Assembly: GCA_026713245.1 (NCBI GenBank)
Contig: JAPOOU010000300.1
Span: forward strand, 1 to 38,958
Reading direction: 5' to 3'
DNA length: 38,958 nt
Source of the DNA: Chloroflexota bacterium
Lineage (GTDB): Bacteria > Chloroflexota > Anaerolineae > Aggregatilineales > Phototrophicaceae
The first letter of the stretch is position 1. The number at the start of each line of letters is the position of its first letter. Of this stretch, positions 16,980-24,464 are shown in pieces. The notes beneath the pieces are model-generated. The model made no database searches, was not told the DNA's origin, and worked only from the letters and a program-made list of their open reading frames with translations. The position numbers and the translations under genes are program-made.

Positions 16980-17705
16980 CTAATTATTCGGTGTGAGCGC
17001 GCCATTTCCGGGATGTTTCGCCGTCGCCGAGCGGCTGTAGTGGTCGGTGACCTCGTTGTAGGCGGTGAGAAAGTGCTTCTCGAGCAAGGCGGTCGCCCTG
17101 GTTTCATCTTTCTCAATTATGGCGTCGAGGATTTCCTGGTGCATGACGTGGAAGGTCTTCAAGAACTCCGAGTTAGCCTCTGAACGCGTCAGCAAAAAGA
17201 GATAGATTTGTGAACGCAGATTGGCCCAACTGGCCAAGAGACGGCGGTGGCCGCTGGCCGCGCACAATTGTTCGTGGTAGGCGGTATTGAGCTTGGCGGC
17301 TTCGTGGCTGGATATGCCACCGGCAGCCTTCATGCGCATGCGATCGACGGTTTGCTGCATGGCTTCAAGCTCGGCTTCACATGGCGTTTCGATCGCCAGG
17401 CGCACAGCCAGCTTCTCCAATGCAAGACGCAAGCTGTAGACCTCATCAACATCATTGAGGTTCAATCGGCACACAAATACGCCGCGATTGGGTTCGCGGA
17501 TAACCAGCGCTTCTTGCTCAAGACGGGTAAGAGCCTCGCGCACAGGTCCGCGGCTGACGCTCAACATCTCGGCCAGGACTTCTTCGCGCAAGTGCTCGCC
17601 GGGCGCCAGTTCCCCTTCCAATATGGCTTGACGAATCTGTGAGATCGCGTGGTCGGCGAGCGAATGTTTTTGTGTCGGCATTAATATACTTGCGGAATCG
17701 TCCAT
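16980..17705 (-). CDS. GntR-family (FCD/FadR-type) transcriptional regulator
   Basis: A 241-residue repressor-type protein. Residues about 17-85 form the GntR winged helix, with EGELAPGEHLREEVLAEMLSVSRGPVREAL and REPNRGVFV. The rest is an all-helical FCD ligand domain that usually binds sugar acids or other carboxylates through a metal (DVDEVYSLRLALE, then later His-containing helices). It lies between two enolase-superfamily genes and probably controls one or both. A TATAAT (17707-17712 on this strand) overlaps the first ATG, so translation may start at the second Met (17681) or the message may be leaderless. Confidence 0.9.
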   Translation of the reverse strand: MDDSASILMPTQKHSLADHAISQIRQAILEGELAPGEHLREEVLAEMLSVSRGPVREALTRLEQEALVIREPNRGVFVCRLNLNDVDEVYSLRLALEKLAVRLAIETPCEAELEAMQQTVDRMRMKAAGGISSHEAAKLNTAYHEQLCAASGHRRLLASWANLRSQIYLFLLTRSEANSEFLKTFHVMHQEILDAIIEKDETRATALLEKHFLTAYNEVTDHYSRSATAKHPGNGALTPNN

Positions 17706-17805
17706 AATTATACTTTGTCCGAATCTAGAACGGCTTCAGTTCGAAGAGCGCTCAGTTTATCTAACAAGAATTTAGTTCCTATAGTCTAGTTTTGCCAGAC
17801 GAAAG

Positions 17806-17834
17806 TTGTCAAGCGAATGGGTAGTATATATAAG
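17806..17834 (+). promoter_or_regulatory. Promoter of the second enolase-superfamily gene
   Basis: TTGTCA (17806-17811), a 17-bp spacer and TATAAG (17829-17834). The leader would be about 88 nt. Confidence 0.6.
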
Positions 17835-17846
17835 TACATTTGACTC

Positions 17847-17878
17847 AACAGACTGCAATGCAGCAAAATCTATCTGTT
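17847..17878. promoter_or_regulatory. Nested inverted repeat, candidate operator
   Basis: The palindrome CTGCAATGCAG (17853-17863) sits between AACAGA (17847-17852) and TCTGTT (17873-17878), just after the -10 box and next to the divergent GntR gene. Palindromes of this size beside a GntR gene are often its operator, but this is an inference. Confidence 0.35.
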
Positions 17879-17928
17879 CGACGCTCCTGAATCGCATCCA
17901 GACCTAGATTTCAGAATTGGGAAATATC

Positions 17929-19053
17929 ATGAAAATCACCCAGATCATATGCCAGGTTTTGCGTTTGGAGACTGTCGAAGCGAAGACAGCCGGCACGCAG
18001 GATACCTTGCTTATTCGCATCCGAACCGATAGCGGATTGGAAGGAATCGGCGAAGTCGATTCCTCGCCCGAAGTCGCCAAGGCTGTTATCGACGCGCCCT
18101 TCAGCCACAACATCGCCTGCGGAATACGAGAAATACTCATTGGCGAAAACCCGCTGGATACCAGGCGACTGTGGGAAAAGATGTACCGGCAGACGATGTA
18201 TTTTGGCAGGCGCGCGGTTGTGATCACCGCGATGGCGGGCATTGATATTGCCTTGTGGGATCTCAAGGGCAAGCACTTTGGCGTACCCGTGCATCAGTTG
18301 TTGGGCGGCAAGCAGCACGATCAGATCAAAGCCTACGCCTCGATCCTGTTCGGGCGAGATGGCGCCGAAACCCGGGATATCGGTCAACGCTGGACCGACT
18401 TCGGCTACAAAGCTGTGAAGTTTGGCTGGGAGCCAATGGGCCAGTCGGAAGCCCTGGACATGGAATTGGCGCGCGGGGCGAGAGAAGGGGTCGGTCCCGA
18501 CGCGGACTTGCTGATTGATGCCGGCTGCGTATATGACGCGCGCACAGCGCTTCGCCGAGCGCATAGTTATAGTGAGTACGGCATCGGCTGGCTGGAGGAA
18601 CCGCTTGAGCAGGATGACATCGACGGCTACGTCTGGTTGCGCGACCGTTCTCCAGTGCCAATCGCCGGCGGAGAGGGCGAATGCGGGCGCGCGGCCTTTA
18701 AGCCCTGGATTGACCGCCGCGCGCTGGATATCTATCAGATTGATCTGGCGCGCTGCGGCTTCACCGACGGCGTATACATTGGCGAGCGCGTAGAAGAAAA
18801 CGGTGGTCTGCTGGTTAACCACTGTTACAAGACGCCCGTAAGCGTAGCGGCGTGCTTGCACTGGCTTTGCTTGTTCAAGAGAGCGTTTCTTTTTGAGGAC
18901 TCCGTCGAGGATTCGCCGCTCCGCCACGACCTGACGCATGAGAAGATGCAAGCGGAAAACGGCTATATCCGCGTGCCGGATCGACCGGGGCTTGGTTTAA
19001 CAATCAACGAAGAATTGCTTGCCGAGCTACTGGTTGCCGAATCCGGCAACTGA
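17929..19053 (+). CDS. Enolase-superfamily enzyme, mandelate racemase subgroup
   Basis: A 374-residue dehydratase/racemase-type enzyme. The capping domain holds TDSGLEGIGEVDSS (residues 33-46). The barrel shows Lys164 in AVKFGW, Asp197 in LIDAG, a Glu in WLEEPL (223-224), a Glu in GGEGE (249-251) and His298 in VNHCYK. Together these make the mandelate-racemase-type Lys/His acid-base pair with a Mg site. Acid-sugar dehydration (galactonate, gluconate or similar) is typical of such genes, but the substrate cannot be fixed. The ATG at 17929 is the natural family start. It has its own promoter and is convergent with the SDR of the minus-strand operon. Confidence 0.87.
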   Translation: MKITQIICQVLRLETVEAKTAGTQDTLLIRIRTDSGLEGIGEVDSSPEVAKAVIDAPFSHNIACGIREILIGENPLDTRRLWEKMYRQTMYFGRRAVVITAMAGIDIALWDLKGKHFGVPVHQLLGGKQHDQIKAYASILFGRDGAETRDIGQRWTDFGYKAVKFGWEPMGQSEALDMELARGAREGVGPDADLLIDAGCVYDARTALRRAHSYSEYGIGWLEEPLEQDDIDGYVWLRDRSPVPIAGGEGECGRAAFKPWIDRRALDIYQIDLARCGFTDGVYIGERVEENGGLLVNHCYKTPVSVAACLHWLCLFKRAFLFEDSVEDSPLRHDLTHEKMQAENGYIRVPDRPGLGLTINEELLAELLVAESGN

Positions 19054-19164
19054 AGCGCATGGGCTTGGGCTGAGCTACGGCTCCCGGCGCCGGTCAAAAC
19101 CTGAGGGTCTTATTTCATTTTTTCGCTGTAGTTGGTCAATCGTCGCTTGAGCGACGCTCTTGCC

Positions 19165-19926
19165 TCAATAGGTTGCTCGGCCACCTGACAGGTCGAAGAT
19201 GGCGCCCGTGCTGAAAGATGCCTCGGGAGAGACGATCCAACACGCTAGGGCAGCGACTTCGTCAATTGTGCCCAACCTGCCCATCGGGATCTTATCGGTC
19301 AAAGAGCTTAGTTTATCAGGATCAAGCGTTTGCGCGAGCGGCGTGGCAATCATCGCCGGCGCCAGCGCGTTGATCGTAATTTGTGTGTTGGCATACTCTT
19401 TGCCGATGGCTTTAGTCAACCCGATCACGCCGGCTTTGGATGTCGAGTAGCCGGCCATGCCGGGATTGCCTTCTTTGCCGGAAATCGACGCCAAGAGCAA
19501 GATTCTGCCATAACCAGTTCCCTGCATGGCCCTTATGGCATGTTTTGACACGATGAAAGAGCCTACCAGATTAACATCGAGGACCCTGCGAAAGGAAGAC
19601 AGATCGTACTCGGCAATGTTGCTAGCGCTGGGACCGACGATGCCGGCGGAGTTGATCACGATGTCCAGTTTGCCGTGCCGCGTGACTGTGCTTTGCATGA
19701 GATCGCGCGTTTCAGTTCCGTTGGAGACATCCGCGACAGTCTGCCGCACCTGGCCGGGAACCTCGCCAATCGCGTCTCGCGCCGCGTCCAGCGCGGCCCG
19801 GTCAATATCAGCCATGATCACCGTCCCGCCCTCAAGCGCGATCCGTCGGCTGATGCCCAGGCCGATGCCGCTTCCGGCGCCGGTAACTACGGCGACTTGG
19901 TCCTTGAATCTATTTGGAACAACCAT
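19165..19926 (-). CDS. SDR-family oxidoreductase (last gene of catabolic operon)
   Basis: A 253-residue classical short-chain dehydrogenase with TGAGSGIG (15-22), NSAG (92-95), Ser147, Tyr160 and Lys164 (GYSTSKAG). Asp40 at the end of strand 2 suggests NAD. The KEGNPGMAGYSTSKAGVIGLTK stretch, seen here in pieces around residues 151-172, is common in sugar and hydroxyacid dehydrogenases often annotated as 3-oxoacyl-ACP reductase. It lies 69 bp after the enolase homologue on the same strand and is probably the last step of that operon. No strong ribosome site is visible. Confidence 0.9.
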   Translation of the reverse strand: MVVPNRFKDQVAVVTGAGSGIGLGISRRIALEGGTVIMADIDRAALDAARDAIGEVPGQVRQTVADVSNGTETRDLMQSTVTRHGKLDIVINSAGIVGPSASNIAEYDLSSFRRVLDVNLVGSFIVSKHAIRAMQGTGYGRILLLASISGKEGNPGMAGYSTSKAGVIGLTKAIGKEYANTQITINALAPAMIATPLAQTLDPDKLSSLTDKIPMGRLGTIDEVAALACWIVSPEASFSTGAIFDLSGGRATY

Positions 19927-19995
19927 CTGGTTTTAGCGATTCCCGCATTATCAACTGCTTAGCCGGGTTCGGAAATACTCCATAATCAAGCGAAG

Positions 19996-21246
19996 CTAGA
20001 AGCTCAGACCGGCGTAATGCTCCAGCTCGAGCAAGCGGTTGTACTTGGCCAGGCGCTCCGACTGCGTGATTGAACCGACTTTGATGTAGTCGCCGGCCCA
20101 ACCGACCGCCAGATCGGCAAGCCAGTCGTCTTCGGTCTCGCCGCTGCGCGCGCTCACGACCACATGCCATCCCGCCTCCCGCGCCAGGCGAAGCGCTTCG
20201 GCCGCTTCGGTGAGTGTACCAATCTGATTGACCTTTAGCAGCAGACTATCTGCGGCTTTTTCTTTGATCGCGCGACGGATGCGGACGGGATTCGTACATA
20301 GCAGATCGTCACCCAACAGCATCACTGTTCCGCGCAAGCGCTCATAGAGCCTGCGCCATCCATCCCAATCGCTTTCGTCCAGGCCGTCTTCGACGCTGAC
20401 AATCGGGAAATAGCGGCGCCACTCGTCAATGTGATCCACCATGTTCGCGCTGTCCAGTTGTTCGCCGTCCAAATGATAAACGCCGTCGTCATAAAAATGC
20501 GACGCAGCCACATCGACTGTGAGTGCGACCTCGTCAGATGGCGCGTAACCGGCAGTCTCGATCGCCCGCACCGCTTCGCGAAACATGGCTTGAGAAGTGG
20601 CAAAAGGCGGCGCCAGGCCGCCTTCGTCGGCTGTCAAGAGCCGCATGTGGTAGTTTTCATGAAGTCCCTTGGCGGCAGCGCGGAATACGTCCGAAACGAC
20701 GGCAAGAGTCTCGCGGATGCCCGCGGCGCTCGGCGCTACGATCTGAACGTCTTGAATAGCGACTTGCCGCCCGGCGTGCAGGCCGCCGCTATAGAGATTG
20801 ATCATTGGCTTCGGCAGGCGCGGGGCTGTTCCGGCGATATCGGCAAAGTGGCGGTAAAGTTCCACCCCGCGTTGCGCTGCCTGGGCGCGGGCAAATGCCA
20901 GCGAGACGCTCAAGATTGCGTTGGCGCCCAGACGTGATTTCTTGTCCGTGCCATCCAGGTCGACAAGGCAGCGGTCGAGCGCTTCCTGAGATGCGAAGTC
21001 TCCCCCGGCGATGGCGCGGTGGATGTGTTGGCTAACATTTTCAGCGGCTTTCAGACAGCCCAGGCCCGCGTAGCGCGCCGGGTCGCGGTCGCGCAGTTCA
21101 AGCGCCTCGGCCGACCCGGTGGAGGCGCCCGAAGGCGCCGATGCCCGCCCGACTACCCCGTCGCTCAATTCGCAGCGCGCGAGCAGGGTGGGGCGGCCGC
21201 GGCTGTCCAGTATTTCGATGGCGGATACGCTCTTAATCCGGCTCAT
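19996..21246 (-). CDS. Enolase homologue with altered active site
   Basis: A 416-residue protein clearly homologous to glycolytic enolase. Kept are SGASTG (39-44), His157 in GGLHA, Glu208 in DEGG, metal ligands Asp245, Glu286 and Asp313/314, Lys338 in LLKVNQIGT, and Lys389. Changed are the SHRSGETED histidine, which is Ala366 here; the Glu of the QEF motif (yeast Glu168), which is Asp166; NGG before His157, which is SGG; and ASEF, which is ASHF. The gene overlaps the kinase gene by 14 bp and lies in a catabolic operon, not with glycolytic genes. It may act on a phosphorylated acid other than 2-phosphoglycerate, or be a slow enolase. The ATG at 21246 is preferred over the longer frame to 21276. 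Confidence 0.88.
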   Translation of the reverse strand: MSRIKSVSAIEILDSRGRPTLLARCELSDGVVGRASAPSGASTGSAEALELRDRDPARYAGLGCLKAAENVSQHIHRAIAGGDFASQEALDRCLVDLDGTDKKSRLGANAILSVSLAFARAQAAQRGVELYRHFADIAGTAPRLPKPMINLYSGGLHAGRQVAIQDVQIVAPSAAGIRETLAVVSDVFRAAAKGLHENYHMRLLTADEGGLAPPFATSQAMFREAVRAIETAGYAPSDEVALTVDVAASHFYDDGVYHLDGEQLDSANMVDHIDEWRRYFPIVSVEDGLDESDWDGWRRLYERLRGTVMLLGDDLLCTNPVRIRRAIKEKAADSLLLKVNQIGTLTEAAEALRLAREAGWHVVVSARSGETEDDWLADLAVGWAGDYIKVGSITQSERLAKYNRLLELEHYAGLSF

Positions 21247-22276
21247 TGTGGCGCTCCACACGCTCCAGGAAAACATCTATCAGCTCGGGTAAACTGCCGA
21301 TATCCCGCCCGATCAGTTCCAGGACGATCCTCTTTTGTCTGCTGCGGTGGCGCTCGTCCAGGTATTCCAGCGGCGACCTGCCGGCAACGCGCGCCAGCAG
21401 GCAAGCCAGGGTATGCGCGACGGCGGCGGACCGCATGCCTTTGGCAAGATCCGCGTCAAGATCTGCCGAATAAGCGCGCCAATACTCGGCCGCCATCGCT
21501 ATCAAGCGCGGGCGATGCGCCCGCAGAAAATGCGCTTTGCTCAAGAAATGCGTCATGGAGAAGCCGATATCAAAGGCTGGGTCGCCGAAATGTATGACTT
21601 CAAAGTCCAGGATAAGGAGTTTGCCATGATTGATCAGCACGTTTTTCGGGCTGTAATCACCGTGGACCAGCGCGAATCTGCGATTCCTGGTGTCATTGAT
21701 CAAGTCTTCGAGAAAGGCTCGCGCCCGGGGGACCTGAGTCGCGGTATAGCCATAGTAGGGTTCCAGCCGCAGTTCTTCAAAGAAACGGACTTCGGCGAAT
21801 GCGCTCTGGATTTGCGGATGAACCAGAGCGGCGTTGTGGATCCTGGCCAGTAGCCGCCCGAAATCTCGCGCGAGATTGAGGCAGGTTTCTCCCCCCAGCA
21901 GCATTGTTTTCCAGTTTTCATGCGGCTGAGGAACGGCGGACATCGCCAGGATATGGTGTCTTTCGTCCGCGAAGAGGAGCTCGGGCACGTGACCGGTGAT
22001 GAGTTTGCTCAGCCAGCTCAAGCCGGCCGCCTCGCGCTGAATGCGCTCCGGGGCGCTGAACCAATCGACCCGCACGCGCAGCTTCGCCAGCGCTTGTTTC
22101 ATAACCCAGTCGGGCCTGTGGTCGAATTGAACCCACACGGTGCGGTTGGAGACACCGCCCGTAAGCGCGGTGAATCGGGGTCTATCAGTCGCTTTGATTC
22201 GGTCGTTCTGCCGCAAGTAACGCAGCAACTGAGCCGGATCCTCGATGTTCAGGTCGTCCACCACATAAACTGCCAT
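21233..22276 (-). CDS. APH/MtnK-like small-molecule kinase
   Basis: A 347-residue kinase of the aminoglycoside-phosphotransferase fold. It has the nucleotide-loop region LTGGVSNRTVWVQF near the N-terminus, the catalytic loop VHGDYSPKNVLI, and the metal motif LDFEVIHFGDPAFDIGF, where DFE replaces the more usual DxD. The HGDxSPKNVL and DFEVxHxGDPAFD pair resembles methylthioribose and homoserine kinases rather than antibiotic kinases. A metabolic substrate is therefore likely. The longest frame begins at a TTG (22297) that overlaps the stop of the upstream MLE-type gene by 4 bp; the ATG at 22276 is an alternative and is used here. The end overlaps the enolase homologue, which suggests linked translation. 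Confidence 0.82.
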   Translation of the reverse strand: MAVYVVDDLNIEDPAQLLRYLRQNDRIKATDRPRFTALTGGVSNRTVWVQFDHRPDWVMKQALAKLRVRVDWFSAPERIQREAAGLSWLSKLITGHVPELLFADERHHILAMSAVPQPHENWKTMLLGGETCLNLARDFGRLLARIHNAALVHPQIQSAFAEVRFFEELRLEPYYGYTATQVPRARAFLEDLINDTRNRRFALVHGDYSPKNVLINHGKLLILDFEVIHFGDPAFDIGFSMTHFLSKAHFLRAHRPRLIAMAAEYWRAYSADLDADLAKGMRSAAVAHTLACLLARVAGRSPLEYLDERHRSRQKRIVLELIGRDIGSLPELIDVFLERVERHNEPD

Positions 22277-22293
22277 GCTCGTCTTAACAAAGG

Positions 22294-23397
22294 TCAATGT
22301 ACGTCGACGAGGCGCGCGCCGATGACGTCGCTCCGCGCTTTGATGCCCATGCCCGGCGCGCTTGCCGCGGACATGCGACCGCTATCGCGCTGTGGGGCGC
22401 CTTCTGCCGTGCTGACCGTGACATAACTGTTGAAATCGGTCGCGGTGAACAGAAATTCGCTGGGCGTGCTATGCGCCAGATGCGCGATGGCGGCGGTGGT
22501 AATATCGCCGCCCCAGCTGTCTTCTATTGTCATGGCGACGCCCATTGATACACATAGATCTCTAGCCAGCCGCGCCTTGGTCAAGCCGCCGAATTTGCTG
22601 ATCTTGATATTGACGACATCCATCGCTCTATCGGCGTGCCCGCGCAAGAGCATATCGATATCGTTGACCACTTCGTCCAAGACAAATGGATGAGACGTCC
22701 TTTGCCGAATCGAGAGGCATTCTTCGTAAGTCAGGCAGGGCTGCTCGATATAGACATCGATATCATCGACCGCTCGGACGACTCTTGCCGCCTCGTGCAT
22801 GAGCCAGCCGGTATTGGCATCGGCGATGAGTTTGTCGCTCGGCTGCAGCAGATCAGAAACCATGTGGATCCGTTCGATATCCATCTGCGGATCGGCGCCC
22901 ACCTTCAGTTGAAAACGGCGATATCCCTGGTCGCGGTATCCGGCCACTTTCTCCGCCATCGCGTCGGGCGACTCTTGCGAAATAGCGCGGTACAGGACAA
23001 AGTCGTCGCCATGACGACCGCCGAGCAATTCGCATACGGGCAAACCGGCGACTTGACCCAGGATATCCCAACAGGCCATGTCAATGCCCGACTTGACGTA
23101 GGGATGGCCCTTGAGCGCCGCGTCCATGCGCCGATTCAGGACATTGAGCTGTCTTGGGTCGCTGCCGAGCAGATGGGGAGCGAGTTCCTTGATGCCGGCC
23201 CGTACGCCTTCAGCATAGGCGGGCAGATAAAATGGTCCCAGGGGACAGACTTCGCCGTAGCCGCTCATGCCGCTGTCCGTTTCGACTTCGACTATCGTGC
23301 TGTCGAAGACTTCGACGGATTTGCCACCGGACCATTTATAGCTGCCTTCGTGGAGGGGCAAGTCGACCTGATAGGCGGCGATTCGCGAGATTTTCAT
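22294..23397 (-). CDS. Enolase-superfamily enzyme, muconate-lactonising (Lys/Lys) subgroup
   Basis: A 367-residue enzyme. The capping domain runs from [14 protein letters not shown] to [17 protein letters not shown]. The barrel shows Lys165 in QLKVG, Asp193 in ADANTGW, Glu218 in IEQPC, Asp241 in VLDEV and Lys265 in NIKISKFGG, followed by [10 protein letters not shown]. The two-lysine arrangement marks the MLE subgroup. The EQPC and DSWGGDI blocks recall cis-3-hydroxyproline dehydratases and hydroxyproline-betaine epimerases, but this is a resemblance only. It is second in the five-gene minus-strand operon, 48 bp after an SDR and touching the kinase gene. Confidence 0.87.
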   Translation of the reverse strand: MKISRIAAYQVDLPLHEGSYKWSGGKSVEVFDSTIVEVETDSGMSGYGEVCPLGPFYLPAYAEGVRAGIKELAPHLLGSDPRQLNVLNRRMDAALKGHPYVKSGIDMACWDILGQVAGLPVCELLGGRHGDDFVLYRAISQESPDAMAEKVAGYRDQGYRRFQLKVGADPQMDIERIHMVSDLLQPSDKLIADANTGWLMHEAARVVRAVDDIDVYIEQPCLTYEECLSIRQRTSHPFVLDEVVNDIDMLLRGHADRAMDVVNIKISKFGGLTKARLARDLCVSMGVAMTIEDSWGGDITTAAIAHLAHSTPSEFLFTATDFNSYVTVSTAEGAPQRDSGRMSAASAPGMGIKARSDVIGARLVDVH

Positions 23398-23445
23398 TCT
23401 TTAATCTATCTCCCTATTTCGCTGGCTTATGATGATACCGTAATT

Positions 23446-24222
23446 CTAGTCGGCGTGGCGGGCGGATATGCCGCCGTCGATGACAATTTCCGTCCCGGTG
23501 ATATAGCTCGCTTCGTCGCTGGCGAGAAAGGCAACCAGCGAGCCAACATTTTCCGGCTCGCCGATGCGCTTCAGCGGATGAATATTGATGACCCGGTCCT
23601 CTTCGGCCGCGGGATCGTCTGCATGCGCGAAATGATCAAGCACCGGTTTCGTGCGAACCCAGCCCGGGCTGACCGCCACTACGCGGATATTCATGTGCCC
23701 CCAATCGAGGGCCAGACTGCGCGTCAGTCCCAGTATGCCAGACTTGGCGACGTTATAGGGAAAGAAGTTATTCGCGGTCATGGTGGCGTGTACGCTGGCG
23801 ATATTGATGATAACGCCGGATTCCCGCTGCGCCATGACGGGCAGGGCATGTTTGCAGCAAAGCCAGGCGCCGCGCAGGTTCAAGCTCATGGACTTGTCCC
23901 ACTCGTCGGCGCTCATTTGCGAGGCATCGAAATGCTGGTTGGCCCCGGCGTTGTTGACAAGGATGTCCAGCCCGCCGAAGCGCGCCAGATGCGAGGCAAT
24001 GCCGGATTTTATATCGGCCTCCGAGCGAATGTCGACCTGCGCGAATTGCGCCGCACGGCCGGCTTGACAGAGTTCGCCGGCTGTTGACCCACCTGTTATG
24101 CCATTGATATCGGCGATGGTCACGCCGGCTCCCTGCGCCGCCAATTGTTCGGCGATGCCGCGGCCGATGCCTTGACCGGCGCCGGTGACAAATGCCGACT
24201 TGTCTTTCAGGCGTAGACACAT
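23446..24222 (-). CDS. SDR-family oxidoreductase (first gene of catabolic operon)
   Basis: A 258-residue classical short-chain dehydrogenase with TGAGQGIG (13-20), NNAG (90-93) and catalytic Ser143, Tyr156 and Lys160 (YNVAKSG). Asp38 after strand 2 again points to NAD. It is the promoter-proximal gene of the operon and is divergent from the ABC transporter, so it probably does the first oxidation of the imported compound. A GGAAG lies upstream of the ATG. The C-terminus ends in DGGISARHAD, close to typical sugar dehydrogenases of this family. Confidence 0.92.
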   Translation of the reverse strand: MCLRLKDKSAFVTGAGQGIGRGIAEQLAAQGAGVTIADINGITGGSTAGELCQAGRAAQFAQVDIRSEADIKSGIASHLARFGGLDILVNNAGANQHFDASQMSADEWDKSMSLNLRGAWLCCKHALPVMAQRESGVIINIASVHATMTANNFFPYNVAKSGILGLTRSLALDWGHMNIRVVAVSPGWVRTKPVLDHFAHADDPAAEEDRVINIHPLKRIGEPENVGSLVAFLASDEASYITGTEIVIDGGISARHAD

Positions 24223-24263
24223 GGCGGCTTCCGCGAATCTAGAATCGTTGCACAGAGACTATG

Positions 24264-24292
24264 ACGATAAGTCGATGACTACATTTTGTCAA
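24264..24292 (-). promoter_or_regulatory. Promoter of the SDR-MLE-kinase-enolase-SDR operon
   Basis: On the minus strand: a perfect TTGACA (24287-24292), a 17-bp spacer and TATCGT (24264-24269), about 40 bp before the ATG of the first gene. Confidence 0.6.
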
Positions 24293-24371
24293 CAACTGTC
24301 GGCTATTTCGGCTCGCGGATACAAGCTGCGCGCCGCTGGCGGAGCGGCGGCATTTGGAATAGATTCTGTTT

Positions 24372-24400
24372 TTGACAAACAGACACCGGCGTGTTACAAA
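24372..24400 (+). promoter_or_regulatory. Promoter of the ABC transporter operon
   Basis: A perfect TTGACA (24372-24377), a 17-bp spacer and TACAAA (24395-24400). It faces away from the operon promoter, 80 bp distant. Confidence 0.6.
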
Positions 24401-24433
24401 ACAGCGGAGGGTGCCCTTGCATCCCCTTATTAG

Positions 24434-24448
24434 AACAGAGTCACTGTT
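24434..24448. promoter_or_regulatory. Short palindrome, candidate operator
   Basis: AACAG and CTGTT flank AGTCA in the leader of the binding-protein gene, just before its AAGGAG site. The arms match the AACAG/CTGTT arms of the inverted repeat at 17847-17878. The match is short and could be chance. Confidence 0.25.
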
Positions 24449-24464
24449 GAAGAAGGAGTTCACA

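Noticed and set aside
17911..18951. 346-codon open frame on the minus strand
   Set aside because: It is a shadow of the mandelate-racemase-type gene, whose motifs are intact.
21233..22276. Antibiotic-resistance aminoglycoside kinase
   Set aside because: The motifs resemble methylthioribose-type kinases and the gene sits inside a catabolic operon.
22636..24087. 483-codon open frame on the plus strand
   Set aside because: It runs across the MLE-type and SDR genes on the other strand and has no recognisable domain.
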